From positions 1 to 64,000 of the forward strand of contig NZ_GG667526.1 in NCBI RefSeq assembly GCF_000159135.1: DNA of 64,000 nucleotides, written 5' to 3'. Shown in pieces: positions 52,528-61,390 of the stretch. Each line of letters starts with the position of its first letter. Positions within the stretch are counted from its first letter, which is position 1. The position numbers and the translations under genes are program-made. The notes below the pieces were generated by a model. It was not told the DNA's origin. It made no database searches and saw only the letters and a list, made by a program, of their open reading frames with translations. The stretch is from Corynebacterium striatum ATCC 6940. Its GTDB lineage: Bacteria; Actinomycetota; Actinomycetes; Mycobacteriales; Mycobacteriaceae.

Positions 52528-54891
52528 GTGACCAACCCTCTTGGTGAAGAACTCGTCGAGCTCCTGCAGCGACGCTACGACGAATCCACATGCACTTTCA
52601 CCACCACCCTGCCGGCGAAACCGGCCAGCTATGCGCCGTGGCCCGAATGGGTTCTCCCTGGGCTGCGCACCTTCCTTGAGGGCCGTGACGTGCACAAGCT
52701 CTACTCCCATCAGGTCGCGGTAGCCGAGCGCGCCTGGCAGGGAAACGACGTCGTGGTGGCCACAGGCACGTCTTCGGGCAAGTCCTTGGGATACCTGCTT
52801 CCCATCCTCACTGCGTTGGCAAGTGACCCTACTGCGTGCGCGTTGTATCTCACCCCCACAAAGGCGCTGGGCTCGGACCAGCTGCACTCCGTTTTGCAGA
52901 TGAGCAGAGAGGTCGAGGAGCTGCACGGGATGGTTGCCGCGCCTTACGACGGCGATACTCCCACCGAGGCGCGCGCCGGAATCAGGGATGACGCGCGGTT
53001 CATTTTCTCCAACCCAGACATGATTCATATGTCGATGCTGGCCTCCCACCAGCGCTGGGCACGCTTCCTGCGGCATCTGCGCTTCATTGTGATCGACGAG
53101 TGCCACTCCTACCGCGGGGTCTTTGGCGCGAACGTGGCGCTGGTGTTGCGCCGCCTATTAAGGCTGTGCGATCACTACGGAGCGCGCCCGGTGGTCATTT
53201 CTGCCTCCGCCACAATGAAGGACCCGGCCATCCATGCGCAGCGTTTGACGGGGCGTAAAACCCGCGAGGTGACCGAGGACGGTGCGCCGACGGGCGCGCG
53301 AACGGTGGCGTTGTGGGAGCCGGGCTTCATTGAAGGCGCTGAAGGCGAAAACGGCGCCCCGGTTCGCCGCGCCGCGACCACGGAAGCTGCCGGAATGATG
53401 GCGACCTTCGTGGCAGAGGGCGCGCGCACCTTGACTTTCGTGCGTTCCCGGCGCGCCGCGGAGGTAGTGGCGCTACGCACGGCGGAAGACCTTTCGGGCG
53501 CGTTGGGCCGGCCGGATTTCGCCCGCCGCATCGCTGCGTATCGCGCGGGCTACCTGGCAGAAGACAGGCGCAAGTTGGAAAAGGCCCTCGATTCCGGTGA
53601 GTTGTTGGGCGTGGCGACGACTTCGGCGCTGGAACTAGGTATCGATGTGGGCGGATTGGATGCCGTCATCACCGCGGGGTTTCCGGGCACGGTGGCAAGT
53701 TTTTGGCAGCAAGCAGGCCGCGCGGGCAGGCGCGGGCAAGGCTCCGTGGTGGTGTTGGTGGCACGCGACGAGCCGATGGATACCTACCTGGTGCACCACC
53801 CTGACGCGCTGCTGGGCAAGCCAGTTGAGACGAGCGTGTTCAACCCGGCGAATCCCTATATCCTGTTCGGGCACGTCTACTGCGCGGCCGTCGAGAAGCC
53901 GCTCCAGGATGCGGAAATCGAGCAGCTCGGGGCGCACGACGTGGTGCATGCTCTGGCGGAGCGGGGGCTGCTGCGCCGCCGCGACCGCGGATGGTTCGCC
54001 GCGCCGATTCCGGCTGGGGAGGAGCTCACGCCGGAGACTGCCCACGCGGCGGTGTCGCTGCGCGGTGGTTCGGGCGAAGAGGTCATGATCGTGGATGCTT
54101 CTGACGGGCGTTTGCTCGGCACAATCGACGCCGCACGCGCCGCCAGCCAGGTCCATCCCGGCGCGGTGTATCTGCACCAGGGCGAGAGCTACGTCATCGA
54201 GGAGCTGCACTTCGCCGACTACCTGGCGCTGGCTAAGCCGGACACCCCGGAGTACACCACGACCCCGCGCTCGACCACGGATATTCGAATCGTGCGCGAG
54301 GCCGACGAACTGGTGAACTACGCGCCGGGGCTGTGGGTAGCCAACGTCGAGGTAGAGGTCATCGACCAAGTGACGGGTTATCAGGTGCGTTTGCCTGATG
54401 GCACGGTGGGCGATGACATTGCCCTGGAGATGCCGCAACAGCGCCTGCATACCCGCGCGGTGGCGTACACCATCGATCCGCTGGCACTTGCAGCGATGGG
54501 CGTCACCGCAGCGGATACGCCTGGCACCTTGCACGCGGCGGAGCACGCCGCCATCGGTCTGCTGCCGCTGATAGCAACGTGTGACCGGTGGGATATCGGC
54601 GGCGTCTCTACCGCGCAGCATGCGGACACGGGCTTGCCCACGGTGTTTGTGTACGACGGTCACCCCGGCGGCGCCGGCTTTGCCGACGAGGGCTTCCGCC
54701 GCTTCCCCGAGTGGATAGCCACCACCTACGAGACGGTGGTCTCCTGCCCGTGCGAGTCGGGCTGCCCGTCCTGCGTGCAGTCACCGAAGTGCGGCAACGG
54801 CAACAACCCGCTGGACAAGGCAGGCGCCATCAAGCTGTTGGGCGCGCTGGTGACGATGACGCAATCAGGGCCCATGCCTGCCGACGCTTAG
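52528..54891 (+). CDS. DEAD/DEAH helicase with DUF1998 zinc domain
   Basis: A 787-residue superfamily 2 helicase, equivalent to mycobacterial Rv3649 and related to MrfA-type repair helicases. Walker A ATGTSSGKSLGY, DECHSYRG (motif II), SASATMKDP (motif III), and a helicase C lobe with TTSALELGIDVGGLDAVI and QQAGRAGRRGQ. A C-terminal DUF1998 four-Cys zinc cluster reads CPCESGCPSCVQSPKCG. Start GTG 52528 has GGAAAGGGGG in front; a longer frame is possible but less supported. The stop overlaps the convergent tad gene by 4 bp. Confidence 0.92.
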   Translation: MTNPLGEELVELLQRRYDESTCTFTTTLPAKPASYAPWPEWVLPGLRTFLEGRDVHKLYSHQVAVAERAWQGNDVVVATGTSSGKSLGYLLPILTALASDPTACALYLTPTKALGSDQLHSVLQMSREVEELHGMVAAPYDGDTPTEARAGIRDDARFIFSNPDMIHMSMLASHQRWARFLRHLRFIVIDECHSYRGVFGANVALVLRRLLRLCDHYGARPVVISASATMKDPAIHAQRLTGRKTREVTEDGAPTGARTVALWEPGFIEGAEGENGAPVRRAATTEAAGMMATFVAEGARTLTFVRSRRAAEVVALRTAEDLSGALGRPDFARRIAAYRAGYLAEDRRKLEKALDSGELLGVATTSALELGIDVGGLDAVITAGFPGTVASFWQQAGRAGRRGQGSVVVLVARDEPMDTYLVHHPDALLGKPVETSVFNPANPYILFGHVYCAAVEKPLQDAEIEQLGAHDVVHALAERGLLRRRDRGWFAAPIPAGEELTPETAHAAVSLRGGSGEEVMIVDASDGRLLGTIDAARAASQVHPGAVYLHQGESYVIEELHFADYLALAKPDTPEYTTTPRSTTDIRIVREADELVNYAPGLWVANVEVEVIDQVTGYQVRLPDGTVGDDIALEMPQQRLHTRAVAYTIDPLALAAMGVTAADTPGTLHAAEHAAIGLLPLIATCDRWDIGGVSTAQHADTGLPTVFVYDGHPGGAGFADEGFRRFPEWIATTYETVVSCPCESGCPSCVQSPKCGNGNNPLDKAGAIKLLGALVTMTQSGPMPADA

Positions 54892-55211
54892 ACAGGCCCG
54901 GCCCGCGCCACCGCCTCCACCCGCCGTACGGCAACGGTGACGATGACGTCGCGTTCGACCACTCGGCACTCCCGCAGCGTCGATTCGTTGTGCGCGGCCG
55001 TCTCCCGCGCCTGGGCGCACGCGTCCCTGCCCCGGGCGTGGTCCCAAGCAGCCGCCACGGCAGCCATGTCCGCCGCAACCTGCGCTTCGTGGCGCGCAGC
55101 CACCCGCCCCGCTACGGCGGTGACGCCGAGCAAGAGGGACACGATGGCCACGATGATGCCCGCATTGGCCACGGTGGCATAGCCAGCATCGGAGTTATGC
55201 CAGCGGTTCAT
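54888..55211 (-). CDS. Rv3654c-like TadE-type pseudopilin-locus protein
   Basis: A 107-residue protein with one N-terminal membrane helix (ATVANAGIIVAIVSLLLGVTAVAGRVAA) after a short polar start, resembling the helicase/secretion-neighbourhood TadE-like family. It is the last gene of the tad cluster; its start overlaps the preceding TadE-like gene by 4 bp. It probably sits in or near the membrane as a minor pilin-like component (inference from context). Confidence 0.8.
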   Translation of the reverse strand: MNRWHNSDAGYATVANAGIIVAIVSLLLGVTAVAGRVAARHEAQVAADMAAVAAAWDHARGRDACAQARETAAHNESTLRECRVVERDVIVTVAVRRVEAVARAGPV

Positions 55212-55525
55212 CGCGTGGACCCGATCTCAGCAGGGAACACAGCACGCGCCTTCATCGACCCGAGCGGGGCCGGCACCGTGGCTTGTGCGGTCACGAGCCC
55301 GCCATGCTCAGCAACGTCGACGCTTGCCCCGTCACTCGAGAAGGGCTCCCCGATGGCATGTGCACGGGCGGCTGCCCCAGCGGCGTCGACAGCCGCGAGG
55401 TGTGCCGCCATCGTTGCCACCCCGGCGACTGCGCCCGCGGCCACGATGACCAGCGAACTTAACCCCAGAGCCGCCTCGATGGTGACCGAGCCCGTGTCAT
55501 TACGCAGGATGCGGATGAGTTGCAT
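55208..55525 (-). CDS. TadE-like protein
   Basis: A 105-residue protein with the TadE-type start DTGSVTIEAALGLSSLVIVAAG, where TIEAAL around a Glu at +5 follows the pseudopilin cleavage pattern, and a single membrane helix. The rest is a small outside domain. It starts 3 bp after the Flp-like pilin gene's stop and overlaps the next gene by 4 bp, showing a tightly packed operon. Confidence 0.82.
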   Translation of the reverse strand: MQLIRILRNDTGSVTIEAALGLSSLVIVAAGAVAGVATMAAHLAAVDAAGAAARAHAIGEPFSSDGASVDVAEHGGLVTAQATVPAPLGSMKARAVFPAEIGSTR

Positions 55526-55528
55526 AGC

Positions 55529-55720
55529 CTAGCGCGGAGTATTGGAGAGCGCGTCGGTGATGATGGATTCGATGGCGTCGGGAACCTGTCCGCCATTGAT
55601 GACTGCATAAAGTACCGCAGCCAGCGCCGCAGCAGCGAGTGAGCCCATGGCGTATTCGATCGTCGACATACCCTCGTCGTTGCCTAAGACGGCTTTCATG
55701 CGAGTAGCTAGAACTTTCAT
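55529..55720 (-). CDS. Flp-type pilin (DUF4244)
   Basis: A 63-residue small pilin. The prepilin site EG-MSTIEYAMG (Gly, then Glu at +5 and Tyr at +6) is followed by a hydrophobic helix (SLAAAALAAVLYAVI) and a short polar end, as in Flp pilins and mycobacterial Rv3656c. It has AGGAGAAAAA before the ATG and follows a 66-bp gap after tadC, so it could also have its own promoter. No TadV/prepilin peptidase is in this window. Confidence 0.85.
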   Translation of the reverse strand: MKVLATRMKAVLGNDEGMSTIEYAMGSLAAAALAAVLYAVINGGQVPDAIESIITDALSNTPR

Positions 55721-55786
55721 ATTTTTCTCCTTTGTAGTGCTGGTTTCTGTAGTTGATGTGTGAGATTCGTATTAGTGGATAGGTTT

Positions 55787-56317
55787 CTAAAGCAGCTGGG
55801 TCCCCAGGCTGATAATCACGGGCACGAGCCCCAAGACGATGAACGCTGGCAGAAAGCACACGGCTAGCGGAACCGCGATGAATACCCCGGCGCGCTCAGC
55901 GCGTGCCACAGCATTCGCGGCGGCCTCCGCGCGCAGCGTCTCCACCAGGCGGTGACAACCCGCGGCAATCGCGGCGCCGGATTCACCCGAGAGCTCAAGC
56001 AGACCCGCCAGATCCGCCAACTGCGGTTGTTCACGCAGGACCGCGATGGCCGAAGACATCGGCGCACCAACCCCCAGCAGCGCGGCAGCTTCCTGCCACG
56101 CGGGGCAGGCGCTTGTCGACGCCACCCCAGCCAACGCATCGCGCACCGACAGGCCCGCCTCCACGCACACCGCGAAGAGCTCGAGGTCAGCCGCAACATC
56201 AAGAGGCGCAGGCTGCTGCCGCGGCCCATCGCGTGGCGTCTTTGGCCGCACGAGACGACGCAGCGGCGGGGCCGTGGGAATAAGAAGCGCTAGGGCCAGA
56301 CAAAGCAAGGTCATCAT
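55787..56317 (-). CDS. tadC: Type II secretion/tad F domain protein (TadC)
   Basis: A 176-residue inner-membrane protein with the T2SSF pattern: ADLELFAVCVEAGLSVRDAL, then LAGLLELSGESGAAIA and two C-terminal membrane helices. It is shorter than Gram-negative TadC (about 300), as usual in actinobacteria. Start ATG 56317 overlaps the tadB stop (4 bp). Upstream extension of the frame runs through tadB and tadA in the wrong frame. Confidence 0.85.
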   Translation of the reverse strand: MMTLLCLALALLIPTAPPLRRLVRPKTPRDGPRQQPAPLDVAADLELFAVCVEAGLSVRDALAGVASTSACPAWQEAAALLGVGAPMSSAIAVLREQPQLADLAGLLELSGESGAAIAAGCHRLVETLRAEAAANAVARAERAGVFIAVPLAVCFLPAFIVLGLVPVIISLGTQLL

Positions 56318-57087
56318 GCCGCAGCCCTCCGCAGGATGTAGCGCGACCAGGCAAAGCCTGCACAGGCAAGGGCCACACCGACGTCGAGAAGCAGGCCCCC
56401 TAATCCCCCGCCTAACAGGAACGATAGTGAATCCGCGCCCATCGCCCCTCCCATCGCGATGCCGGCCAACGGCAAACAGGCCAGGATAAGTGCGGTGGCC
56501 TGTGGGCCCTGCAGCGAAGACTCCGTGGATTTGGCGTGGCGGCGCGCGGCATCGAGCTGGGCCTGGGCCTGCTCGATAAGATTTGCGAGCGCGACCCCGT
56601 GTGCCGTCGACATGCGTATGACGTGGCCAAGGCGCACTACCGCCGGGTCCGCGGCCTCCACGAGCGGGGCGTGAATATGCCCACCGTGAGCAGCCATTCC
56701 AGCCGCAGTTTGAAGCGGAAGCCGCACTGCCGCGGGGCATTCTGCAGGGACCGAGTTCACACCGCGTTGCAACGCACCCGCCGTGGTGGCACCCGCCCTG
56801 AGATCCGCGGCAACCGTGCCGAGGAAGGTAGCCAGATGTTCCCGACCGCGCCGGGCTTGGCGGGCTTGATTGACGTCGCGGATGTACCAGACCGCACAGA
56901 CCACAACGAACAACACGGCCACTGCGACGCTGACACGCCCGAATACGTAGCAGCCGAGCACCCCGCAGAAGACCACCGGAACCACAAGTAGCCCGGCAGG
57001 GCGAGTCCGCGCGTTGCCTGGCTGCAGCCGGCGAGCTACCGGAGGCTGCATCACAAGGGCCGCTCCCGTTAGGAGTAAGAAGGTCAT
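56314..57087 (-). CDS. tadB: Tad pilus assembly membrane protein (TadB)
   Basis: A 257-residue platform protein with T2SSF domain: LGTVAADLRAGATTAGALQRG, MSTAHGVALANLIEQAQAQL, and membrane helices at about 25-60 and the C-terminus. It probably pairs with TadC to form the pilus platform on which the ATPase TadA works. Overlaps tadA upstream and tadC downstream by 4 bp each. Confidence 0.85.
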   Translation of the reverse strand: MTFLLLTGAALVMQPPVARRLQPGNARTRPAGLLVVPVVFCGVLGCYVFGRVSVAVAVLFVVVCAVWYIRDVNQARQARRGREHLATFLGTVAADLRAGATTAGALQRGVNSVPAECPAAVRLPLQTAAGMAAHGGHIHAPLVEAADPAVVRLGHVIRMSTAHGVALANLIEQAQAQLDAARRHAKSTESSLQGPQATALILACLPLAGIAMGGAMGADSLSFLLGGGLGGLLLDVGVALACAGFAWSRYILRRAAA

Positions 57088-58229
57088 GGTGCAACCCCCA
57101 GGCGCTCAGCGAAGTCCCCGTAACCGGGCCCCTTGCCGGTATCGATGCTCCAGATAAGCTCGGGCACCACGGGGTTTCCTTCGAGCAGCCCGATGTGCGC
57201 CAGGCGCCGGCCCTCTGGCCGCCGTTCCATCGCAAGCACCACGTGTACCGCCGCCGCCAGCTGCGAGTGCAGTGCGTCGCGATCCAAACCGCCGAGCCCG
57301 GCGAGGGCCTCCATGCGCGCTGGTACCTCCCAAACCGAGTTCGCGTGCAGGGTCCCAGCACCGCCGTCGTGGCCGGTGTTGAGCGCGGCAAGCAAATCCA
57401 CAACTTCCGCTCCGCGAATTTCTCCCACCACAATGCGGTCGGGGCGCATGCGCAGCGATTGCTGCAGGAGCCGCGCCATCGTGATTTCACCGCGGCCTTC
57501 CGCGTTAGCGCGCCGCGCCACCAGCGTCACCACGTGCGGATGCAAAGGCGCAAGCTCCGCGGTGTCCTCAATAACGAGGATGCGCTCAGAGTCTGGCACC
57601 GTACCCAGCATCGCTGAGAGCAAAGTAGTCTTGCCCGCTCCCGTTCCGCCAATGACCAGGAAGGAAGCGTGGCGTTCCACAATCGCCCGCAGCAGGGGCT
57701 CGACCTCTGCTGCGATGCTGCCGCTTGCCACCAGTTGGTCAAGGCTCGTTTGTGCTTGGCGAAGCACGCGCAAGCTAATGCAGGTGCCGCCCGCAGAAGG
57801 CGGGGCAAGCAGCGCGTGCAGGCGCAGGGCTGTGCCATCGGGCCGCGCGAGCCTTCCATCGGCGAAAGGCTGTGCGTCATCGAGGCGCACACCCGCCACC
57901 GCCGCAAGGCGGGTGGCAAGCTGGCGTACCTCGGCGTCGCTGGCAAAGCTGACGGGCACCGGCTCCAAGCCGCTGCCACGGTCGATGAAGCAACTGCGTG
58001 GACCGTTGACCACAACGTCGCTCAGCCCCGGCTGCGCCAGAATCGGTTCCAGCACCCCGAGCCCAAGCGAGTCATGGCGCAGGCGGCGCAAAAGGTCGAG
58101 AACATCACCATCACTGATGACACCTGCCTCTGCGCGGATACGCCGCGCCAGTGCCGTGGTGTCGGCCACGAGCTCCGGCTCGGCAGCCACAATTCCGCGC
58201 AGCTTATCCAGGAGGCTGGTGTTACTCAT
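57084..58229 (-). CDS. tadA: Tad pilus assembly ATPase (TadA/CpaF)
   Basis: A 381-residue secretion ATPase of the VirB11/GspE superfamily. N-terminal helical region, then an N-domain (DVVVNGPRSCFIDRGSGLEP), Walker A GGTGAGKTTLLSAM near residue 195, the Asp box ILVIEDTAELAP, Walker B-like MRPDRIVVGEIRGAE and the His box GHDGGAGTLHANS. It powers pilus assembly at the inner membrane. Between tadZ and tadB with 4-bp overlaps. Confidence 0.92.
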   Translation of the reverse strand: MSNTSLLDKLRGIVAAEPELVADTTALARRIRAEAGVISDGDVLDLLRRLRHDSLGLGVLEPILAQPGLSDVVVNGPRSCFIDRGSGLEPVPVSFASDAEVRQLATRLAAVAGVRLDDAQPFADGRLARPDGTALRLHALLAPPSAGGTCISLRVLRQAQTSLDQLVASGSIAAEVEPLLRAIVERHASFLVIGGTGAGKTTLLSAMLGTVPDSERILVIEDTAELAPLHPHVVTLVARRANAEGRGEITMARLLQQSLRMRPDRIVVGEIRGAEVVDLLAALNTGHDGGAGTLHANSVWEVPARMEALAGLGGLDRDALHSQLAAAVHVVLAMERRPEGRRLAHIGLLEGNPVVPELIWSIDTGKGPGYGDFAERLGVAP

Positions 58230-59251
58230 GAAAGCACCTCGTCGATCACTCGCTGGGAAGCCGCGCGCAACGGGCGCGGTATGCTGCGCAAACCGCCTGT
58301 CTCCACGGCCTTGGTCAACCCGCGCACAGTGGGAATCTCCGCAATCGGGTCGCAGTGCACGATGTTCGCAATATCCTCCGGCTCAAGCCCCGACCACTGC
58401 CGATGCCGTACCACAACACTGCACGCCATCTGCTGCGCACGCAGCTCCCCAACCAGCTGTGCACACGCCGCGGCGGAGCGCACCTCGGCAGCACAGACGA
58501 TGATCACGTGTTCACAGACTTGCGGAATATCGCCCGGCGCGGCATCAAAGACAGCACCTTGTGGGTGCAACGCAGCTGCTTGGAAAATGGCCCCGCGCCG
58601 CGCTGGCTTAAGGGTCGCTACCTGCGCATGTGCGCTTCGCGACGCCGCCAGCACCCCCAGGTTTCCGTGCCGCGGCACCGCCCGATGCAGGTCCGTGGCG
58701 TTTACGGCGCCACTTCCCGCTGCAAGATCCGGCCACCTTGCCCCTGGTTCCTCCTCGATGCCAGCGAGAAGATCGAGCCCACCGGAGTAAGGAGCGGCGT
58801 CGACGAGCAGCCCTGCTCCCGCCTCCACCGCGAGCGCATAGGCAAAGGTAGATGTGCCCACTCCCCCGGCTGCGCCAACCACTGCGAGCGCGAAAGAGCC
58901 GCCGCTTTGCTCACGTGGGCTCACCTGATCCGCAAGCGCACTCAAGAGCTGCTTCGACTCAGCAGGCACGATGAAGGCTTCGGCGCTGCGGCATTTCATC
59001 GCGGCCTCGTAGTCAATGGGGCCGGGGTCGGCCACAACGAAGAAAACCGGGGCAACGCTGTGTTTGGCCACGAGAGCCGCGGTGAGCTTGTCTGCGATGA
59101 CAACGCTGGCCTTGGGCAGGTGCCGCGGAAAGTCGCGTGGGTCTTCCACCGTGGTGACGTGCACGCTGGTAGCAGCGGCTGCTGCAAGAACCTCAGCGCG
59201 CAACGCGGAATCTCCCACGGCGATGGCGATGGTGACGTCTTGTGAACTCAT
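58226..59251 (-). CDS. TadZ/Ssd-like septum site-determining protein
   Basis: A 341-residue protein related to mycobacterial Rv3660c (Ssd), with a receiver-like N-terminus and a MinD/ParA-like C-terminal domain starting LAVVGAAGGVGTSTFAYALA (deviant Walker A: GGVGTST, signature Lys missing). It probably places the pilus machine or affects septation. First gene of the tad operon. The 6C RNA gene and the HAD gene lie upstream, the same order as in Mycobacterium. Confidence 0.85.
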   Translation of the reverse strand: MSSQDVTIAIAVGDSALRAEVLAAAAATSVHVTTVEDPRDFPRHLPKASVVIADKLTAALVAKHSVAPVFFVVADPGPIDYEAAMKCRSAEAFIVPAESKQLLSALADQVSPREQSGGSFALAVVGAAGGVGTSTFAYALAVEAGAGLLVDAAPYSGGLDLLAGIEEEPGARWPDLAAGSGAVNATDLHRAVPRHGNLGVLAASRSAHAQVATLKPARRGAIFQAAALHPQGAVFDAAPGDIPQVCEHVIIVCAAEVRSAAACAQLVGELRAQQMACSVVVRHRQWSGLEPEDIANIVHCDPIAEIPTVRGLTKAVETGGLRSIPRPLRAASQRVIDEVLS

Positions 59252-59683
59252 GCCTTAAGCCTGCGGGTGACATAGCCGCTGTTTCTAGAGGCAATTTTCT
59301 CGCTGTGGATAACGCACCTATTGGAAACGCGTTGTAGCGATGCAGCGTGACGTGTCAGCAAATATGTGTGGAAAACAGCCGTTTTGTGCTTTCCTTTGCC
59401 TTGACCTTCGCGTGCACAAACAGGGCGGAAATAGATGATGACCCGCGCCTCGGGGGGGTGTGCGCGGGTCATCGGTAACCCGGCATCGGGGGGGGTGAGC
59501 CGGGGCAGGCCGCACAGTATATCGGGGCCTTGCACCGCTCATTATGGCATGGAAGCGGGCCATTGACAACAGCAACCACGGCGCAAGGCACCCAAGGCCC
59601 CAGACCAAATGCCGCACGAGAGAAATCACAAAGTTCCGCCAACCTTGCCGCCACCGCGTAACACCCTTAACATTGGTCACAGT
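59252..59683. other. Intergenic region upstream of tadZ and HAD gene
   Basis: A 432-bp spacer between divergent genes. The one clear feature is the 6C RNA at about 59430-59512. The rest must contain the tadZ promoter (minus) near 59260-59400 and the promoter of the HAD gene (plus). Open frames here lack ribosome binding sites and have no protein-like product. Confidence 0.6.
59430..59512 (-). ncRNA. 6C small RNA
   Basis: On the minus strand two hairpins each display a run of C. Hairpin 1: CCCGGC/GCCGGG with an 8-C loop (59479-59504). Hairpin 2: GACCCGCGC/GCGCGGGTC with a 7-C loop (59440-59470). This is the defining shape of the actinobacterial 6C RNA (B11 in M. tuberculosis), which also lies between the ssd and HAD-phosphatase genes. 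A TATACT -10 box at 59521-59516 places the 5' end near 59509. C-rich loops of this RNA pair with G-rich ribosome binding sites. Confidence 0.9.
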
Positions 59684-60571
59684 ATGATTCCCGATCCCCA
59701 CCGTGCTGAAGCTATCGGCACGGAAGCCGCCTCCACCGCTGCTGATTCCTCCGTGCCCAGCGGTGATTCCCGCGTGGCTGCTTTCTTCGATCTGGATAAA
59801 ACCATTATCGCCACTTCCTCCGCATTCGCCTTCGGCAAGGAGTTCATGCACAACGGACTCATCACGCCGTCGGAAGCCCTGCAAATGTCGATTGCAAAAG
59901 CGGGCTACATGTTTGCAGGCCAATCCAGCGAACAGATGGACGCCACCCGCGACCAGTTAGCAGCAATGGTCGCAGGTTGGTCGGTGGATGAAGTCCACAA
60001 CATCGTGGCTGAGACGATGCACAACGTGGTCACCCCGGCCATTTATGCCGAGGCCCGCGAGCTCATCACGTTCCATCAATCGGCGGGCCACGAGGTGGTC
60101 ATCATCTCAGCTTCCGCATCAGCGCTGGTGCGCCCCATCGCCGAGGAGCTCGGCATCACGCGCGTGGCAGCCACCGAGCTAGAAGAAAGCGACGGCCGCT
60201 TTACCGGGGAAATCCTCTTCTATTGCAAAGGGCCTGCCAAGGCGCAATCAATAAGTGACATCGCGGAGGAACTGGGCGTCGATCTCGGTGAGTCCTATGC
60301 ATACTCCGATTCGGCGACAGACATCCCGATGCTCGCAATGGTGGGCCACCCCGTTGCGGTCAATCCTGACCGACACATGAAAAAGCACGCCTTGGAACAA
60401 GGCTGGGACATCCGCACTTTCAAGGACCCGGTCCCCCTCTTTACGATGCCCGGTGCGAAGGAAGTAGGCATCGGTTCCGCGGTGGTGGCCGGAATCGCAG
60501 CAGTTGTGGCGGCTGGCCTGTGGCTGTCACAACGCCCCTCGGCCTTCTGGGAACCCAAGAACAGCGCCTAG
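59684..60571 (+). CDS. HAD-IB family hydrolase (SerB-like phosphatase)
   Basis: A 295-residue protein, orthologous in position to Rv3661. Motif I FFDLDKTI near residue 35, motif II Ser in VIISASAS, and motif III with YSDSATDIPMLAMVG complete the HAD site. A hydrophobic helix near the C-terminus (VVAGIAAVVAAGLWL) may anchor it in the membrane. The substrate is unknown; related proteins act on phosphoserine or phospholipid-type phosphates. I chose ATG 59684 since the N-terminus upstream is not protein-like. Its end overlaps the next convergent gene by 4 bp. Confidence 0.88.
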   Translation: MIPDPHRAEAIGTEAASTAADSSVPSGDSRVAAFFDLDKTIIATSSAFAFGKEFMHNGLITPSEALQMSIAKAGYMFAGQSSEQMDATRDQLAAMVAGWSVDEVHNIVAETMHNVVTPAIYAEARELITFHQSAGHEVVIISASASALVRPIAEELGITRVAATELEESDGRFTGEILFYCKGPAKAQSISDIAEELGVDLGESYAYSDSATDIPMLAMVGHPVAVNPDRHMKKHALEQGWDIRTFKDPVPLFTMPGAKEVGIGSAVVAGIAAVVAAGLWLSQRPSAFWEPKNSA

Positions 60572-61281
60572 GCCGACCGCGCGATGCCGTCCGCTTCTTC
60601 CCCGCCCGCAGCCCATGCCTTAAGCAGAAACTCCAAAGTTTTGCCAGGCTGCTCCGGATAAGCGCTGATGGCTTCCCAATACTCATCGCGGTGGCGGTTG
60701 TAGTAGGTTTCGGGGGCCGCAAAGCCACGCGGGTCGAAGCCACTGTGTATCGCCGCGATGCGGGCTGCAACCATGCCGATGAGGTGACTGCGTGATCCGA
60801 AGACGCCGTAGGCAGCGAGCTCCGCATGTAACACCCCTGGGAGCAACCGGTCAAAAATCATTCCGCTACCACTGCTGATGAGACGCGCCAAGGCTTGGAC
60901 ACGCGCGGCGCCCGACGCCGCCGGAATGCCTGTTCCGCCCGCCGCAACGTCGAGTCGCGCGAGAACTTGGAGCGGCGAGCGCGCAAAGGTGCGCACAGTA
61001 GTCGATTGCACCTCGGGCGCCAGCACCGAGTAGGCACTAATAGCGTTTGCAAGGGGCCCGTCGGCCGCATCTTCGGGCTGCAAATTCGGGGAGATATTTA
61101 GGCCTTCGACGAACACCGCGGCCCGTGCGCCGCGCATCGCGGACTCTGCGGAAATAACATCGAATTTCCGTAAACCCGCCGGGCGGCGATGTGCGCGAGA
61201 AATTTTCTGAACAGCTTGCGCAGCCGCATTTTCCACCCCAGGCAATGCAAAGAGCGGGGCCAACGGGTCATTTTCTGCCAT
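60568..61281 (-). CDS. Rv3662c-like conserved protein
   Basis: A 237-residue actinobacterial conserved protein. Start ATG 61281 (MAENDPLAPLFALPGV, with a Shine-Dalgarno-like AGAGGAT) is favoured. The chain has SGSGMIFDRLLPGVLHAELA, AIHSGFDPRGFAAPETYYNR and an all-helical look; it is often described as an oxidoreductase-like protein of unknown function. Placed as in Mycobacterium: convergent with the HAD gene and divergent from the holin-like gene. Confidence 0.8.
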   Translation of the reverse strand: MAENDPLAPLFALPGVENAAAQAVQKISRAHRRPAGLRKFDVISAESAMRGARAAVFVEGLNISPNLQPEDAADGPLANAISAYSVLAPEVQSTTVRTFARSPLQVLARLDVAAGGTGIPAASGAARVQALARLISSGSGMIFDRLLPGVLHAELAAYGVFGSRSHLIGMVAARIAAIHSGFDPRGFAAPETYYNRHRDEYWEAISAYPEQPGKTLEFLLKAWAAGGEEADGIARSA

Positions 61282-61390
61282 ATCCTCTAGGATAGACCTG
61301 TGCGGCCTCTGCGATTCCCCACACACGCAGTTGTCAGGTTTCACTACTATGGCCACTACAGATTTAGACAAACGCTAGGAGTTACTAACC

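Noticed and set aside
59318-59923. 201-codon open frame on the minus strand over the 6C RNA and the HAD gene start
   Set aside because: It covers two GC-rich hairpins and runs antisense to the phosphatase; no start signal or protein-like composition.
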